DNA from: Lineus longissimus
Taxonomy: Eukaryota > Nemertea > Pilidiophora > Heteronemertea > Lineidae
Length of the DNA stretch: 60,000 nt
Reading direction: 5' to 3'
NCBI RefSeq assembly: GCF_910592395.1
Contig: NC_088315.1
Location: 8,622,501-8,682,500, forward strand
Made by a program: the position numbers and the translations under genes. This document shows positions 57,806-60,000 of the stretch, piece by piece. Numbering within the stretch: position 1 is the first letter of the stretch; the number at the start of each line of letters is the position of its first letter. The notes beneath the pieces were generated by a model. That model saw only the letters and a list, made by a program, of their open reading frames with translations, was not told where the DNA came from and searched no databases.

Positions 57806-60000
57806 CCGATAAATCAACGTTGTTATGCCAAGACGCAGAAGTCGCCAACAAGCAAGACGGCGGCACGGAAAACAACTTCTTCTTAAAATACCCGGAGAAG
57901 GACCGAAAAACGCTGCCAAGGATTACCACCAGTAGCGACAAGTCTTATGAGCAGTTCATAAGCCGCCTGGATGAGATCGGTATCAAAGTTGGGGAAGCAG
58001 ACGCCGAGTTGGGGGCAGGTGACCAGGAAAACAATCAAGACCTCGTGTTGTCGCCAGAGCAGGGAATGTTCCAGAAGTTTTTATCGAATTTGAAGAAGTC
58101 GGGCATAAAAGTCGAGTTGAAGAAGGAGGCGGAGGCGGATGCCTGTCCCGCAGCCGAGTGGTCACATGGTTATGATGAGCCTACAACTCATTTCGACCAC
58201 TTAGCCGTTGCAGACAATACGGTTATTAACGGCGTGGTCATTCCCGATGAAGAGGGCTGTGTCCAGGTTGTGGATTACGCTGATGCTGATGATGATATTG
58301 ACGTAGGTGATGATGACAATGTGGGAGATTTTGATGAAATTTACGTCAGCGATGATGAAGATGGTGCAGTATTTGCTGAACTTGTTGCAGATGCTGAAGT
58401 TGATGTCGTGCCTAATGGTGAGGAAGAGCAGGATGCTCTTCATGATGAAAATAATGCTAGCACTGCTACCTTCAAAAGCCAGAGGATGGCGATAACGACC
58501 GAGCCAGGAGCTGATGATAAGGCTGCGACTGATGGAAATGTTGACGATATTGTTGGATTTCCAGCTGCCATGAAAAAAGAAGCTGGGACAGACTTCGCAC
58601 TCCAAGCTGTAACCAACACTGTTGATGTTGTTGCTGCTGTTGAACACAAGGGTTTGGCTACAGAGGCGGTCGCAAACAGTTGTGAGTTTATTGCTGAAAT
58701 AGCGGCTCTTCGAGATGCTATCCTCGATGCCAGCGATCAATCGAAAGAAAGAAACGTTCCAGGACGAATAAACAATATTCTTGAAAAGATCGATGATCTA
58801 AAACATGCTGCTGAGAATTGTACCGGTACTCCAGATAATATTTGTGACGTATTAGAAAATTTCACGGATTGCATCATTGAGGCGGAATCTTGTGGCCAGG
58901 GCCTCAATCAGTTGTACGAGTTGGAGCGTTTTTTACTTCTTGAGAAAATGTTTGTTTCTTACAATGATGGTGATGCTGGAAACAAGGGCATTATATCAGA
59001 GGCTGTCAATGCAGCTAGTGTTGAAAATGGTTGTGTGTTATTTGATGAAATTGAGGCTATTAGGGATGCTATTCTTGATGTGGGAGACCAGTCTGAAAAC
59101 AGTGATGTTCCTGGACGCGTCAACAATATCTTGGCAAGGATCGATGATCTTAAACATGCTGCTGAAATTCGTATTCATACTCCAAATCACGTCTTTGATG
59201 CATTGGAAAATTTCAAGGATTTTATCATTGAAGCAGAGGCTTGTGGCGACAGGCACAATTCGTCATCCGAGTTGGAGCATTTGTTACGTCTCAAGGAAAC
59301 TATTTTTGCATCTTCCGTTACGCATAGTTCAGATGACAAGTCAGTGCCGTCCAACCGTAGATTGGACAAAGATATGCCGGGCTCTGGTCAAAGTGTGAAA
59401 AAGACTGCTTTTAAGGTTGGTTGTCCCGTGTTTGTGCCTGGGAAGCCATCGCCTAAAGATTTGAAAGTCAATATATCGACCACAACATCGTTGAAGTTCG
59501 ATGCCCCTGCATTTGTACCTGGACTTCCGATTACTCCTCCACCAGATGCCTGCACCAAATTTGACCTCGCCAGCCCAGAATTTGTGCCACAGTCTTCCAA
59601 ACCGCTGTTGGGTTCTTCTCCATTGACAAAAGATGCCACTCCGTCCCGAGAAACTCCACAACATTCCAGCTCGCTTCCGTTTGTGGTTGGAATGTCTGTG
59701 TCCACTCCAGCGGTTAAATCCGCATCGGAATCTACCTTGGCTCAACCTCAGACATACCCTGCCCCTGTAGTTATACCACACTCAGCTGTAACATCACTGC
59801 CGTTAGCAGGTTCCATACATTCTCAAGTATTTCTTCCTCCGCCTACAACAAATATGAGCCCAGGACCAGTGCCAAATCATACCTTCCCGTCGGAACAGCC
59901 TGCTCCAGTAGCGGGTCAAGGACAAATGCCGACTCTTTCTGGTCCTTCAGTTTCTTATTTCGGACCTAGTGCTGTATCCTCGCAAGGTTCTACGTATATG
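57806..60000 (+). CDS. PAM2-motif protein, exon 5 (duplicated domain and PAM2 motifs), truncated by window end
   Basis: An open frame of 731 full codons from the acceptor at 57805/57806 to the window end, residues 654-1385 so far. In order: a mixed charged region; an acidic stretch at about residues 800-840 (Asp/Glu-rich, including DADDDID and SDDEDG); a helical domain of about 91 residues at 946-1036, repeated at 1063-1154 (roughly 60% identical by eye, both with RDAIL, VPGR, NNIL, IDDLKHAAE, LENF and IIEAE); then three PAM2-like motifs at residues 1189 (FKVGCPVFVP), 1216 (LKFDAPAFVP) and 1239 (FDLASPEFVP). A Pro/Ser-rich tail follows. PAM2 peptides bind the MLLE domain of cytoplasmic poly(A)-binding protein and UBR5, so I infer a PABP partner in translation, mRNA decay or RNP granules. 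The middle motif fits the L-x-x-x-A-x-x-F-x-P pattern best. The gene name is unknown. The 179- and 146-codon antisense frames here are shadows. Confidence 0.85.

Noticed and set aside
58201-58740. 179-codon minus-strand frame in exon 5
   Set aside because: It is antisense to a frame supported by splice phases, a duplicated domain and motifs; Asp/Glu/Ala-rich GAY/GNN codons tend to leave the opposite strand open.
59341-59781. 146-codon minus-strand frame in exon 5
   Set aside because: Antisense shadow of the PAM2 and Pro-rich region.

Overview
This window looks like nuclear DNA from an invertebrate animal, probably marine. It is AT-rich, has no prokaryotic-style operons, and carries one gene with small GT-AG introns. 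It is crowded with short DNA-transposon relics (MITEs), tRNA-derived SINE-like copies, decayed non-LTR retrotransposon ends and many minisatellites. The sequence alone does not place the phylum; hemichordate, echinoderm, cephalochordate, brachiopod and mollusc are all plausible.

Positions 1-54,480 hold no protein-coding gene I can support. Most open frames there are short, or arise inside tandem repeats whose unit is a multiple of 3. What can be recognised is: (a) at least eight copies of a TA-flanked, CAGT-ended MITE family of about 130-270 bp with an asymmetric internal hairpin; (b) a TTAA-flanked MITE family; (c) a MITE family with ends rich in AAGGTTTTT; (d) a single fold-back element at 53.8-54.0 kb; (e) six tRNA-like (A box/B box) SINE-like heads; (f) two LINE 3' ends, one with a 16-bp target-site duplication; and (g) about a dozen minisatellite or satellite arrays with units of 15, 21, 24, 24/31, 27, 28, 39, about 45, about 75-150, about 130 and 148 bp.

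Positions 54,488-60,000 hold one multi-exon gene on the + strand, cut off by the window end. Five exons join cleanly (54,488-55,931; 56,276-56,484; 56,793-57,026; 57,270-57,367; 57,806-60,000+) into at least 1,385 codons without a stop. The protein has a Pro/Tyr/Met-rich N-terminus, a low-complexity Ser/Asn/Gln-rich region, a small conserved-looking segment encoded by exon 3, an acidic stretch, a tandemly duplicated helical domain of about 91 residues, and three PAM2-like motifs. PAM2 motifs bind the MLLE domain of poly(A)-binding protein, so I infer a cytoplasmic mRNA-regulatory or RNP-granule protein. I do not recognise it as a named family member.

The most interesting items are this unassigned PAM2 protein with its duplicated domain, a 148-bp satellite that appears to have seeded a neighbouring 39-bp minisatellite through a 12-bp direct repeat, a minisatellite whose units encode GCGAAGC mini-hairpins, a bistable 18-bp/14-bp hairpin next to a SINE head, and the conserved one-sided hairpin in the CAGT MITE family.
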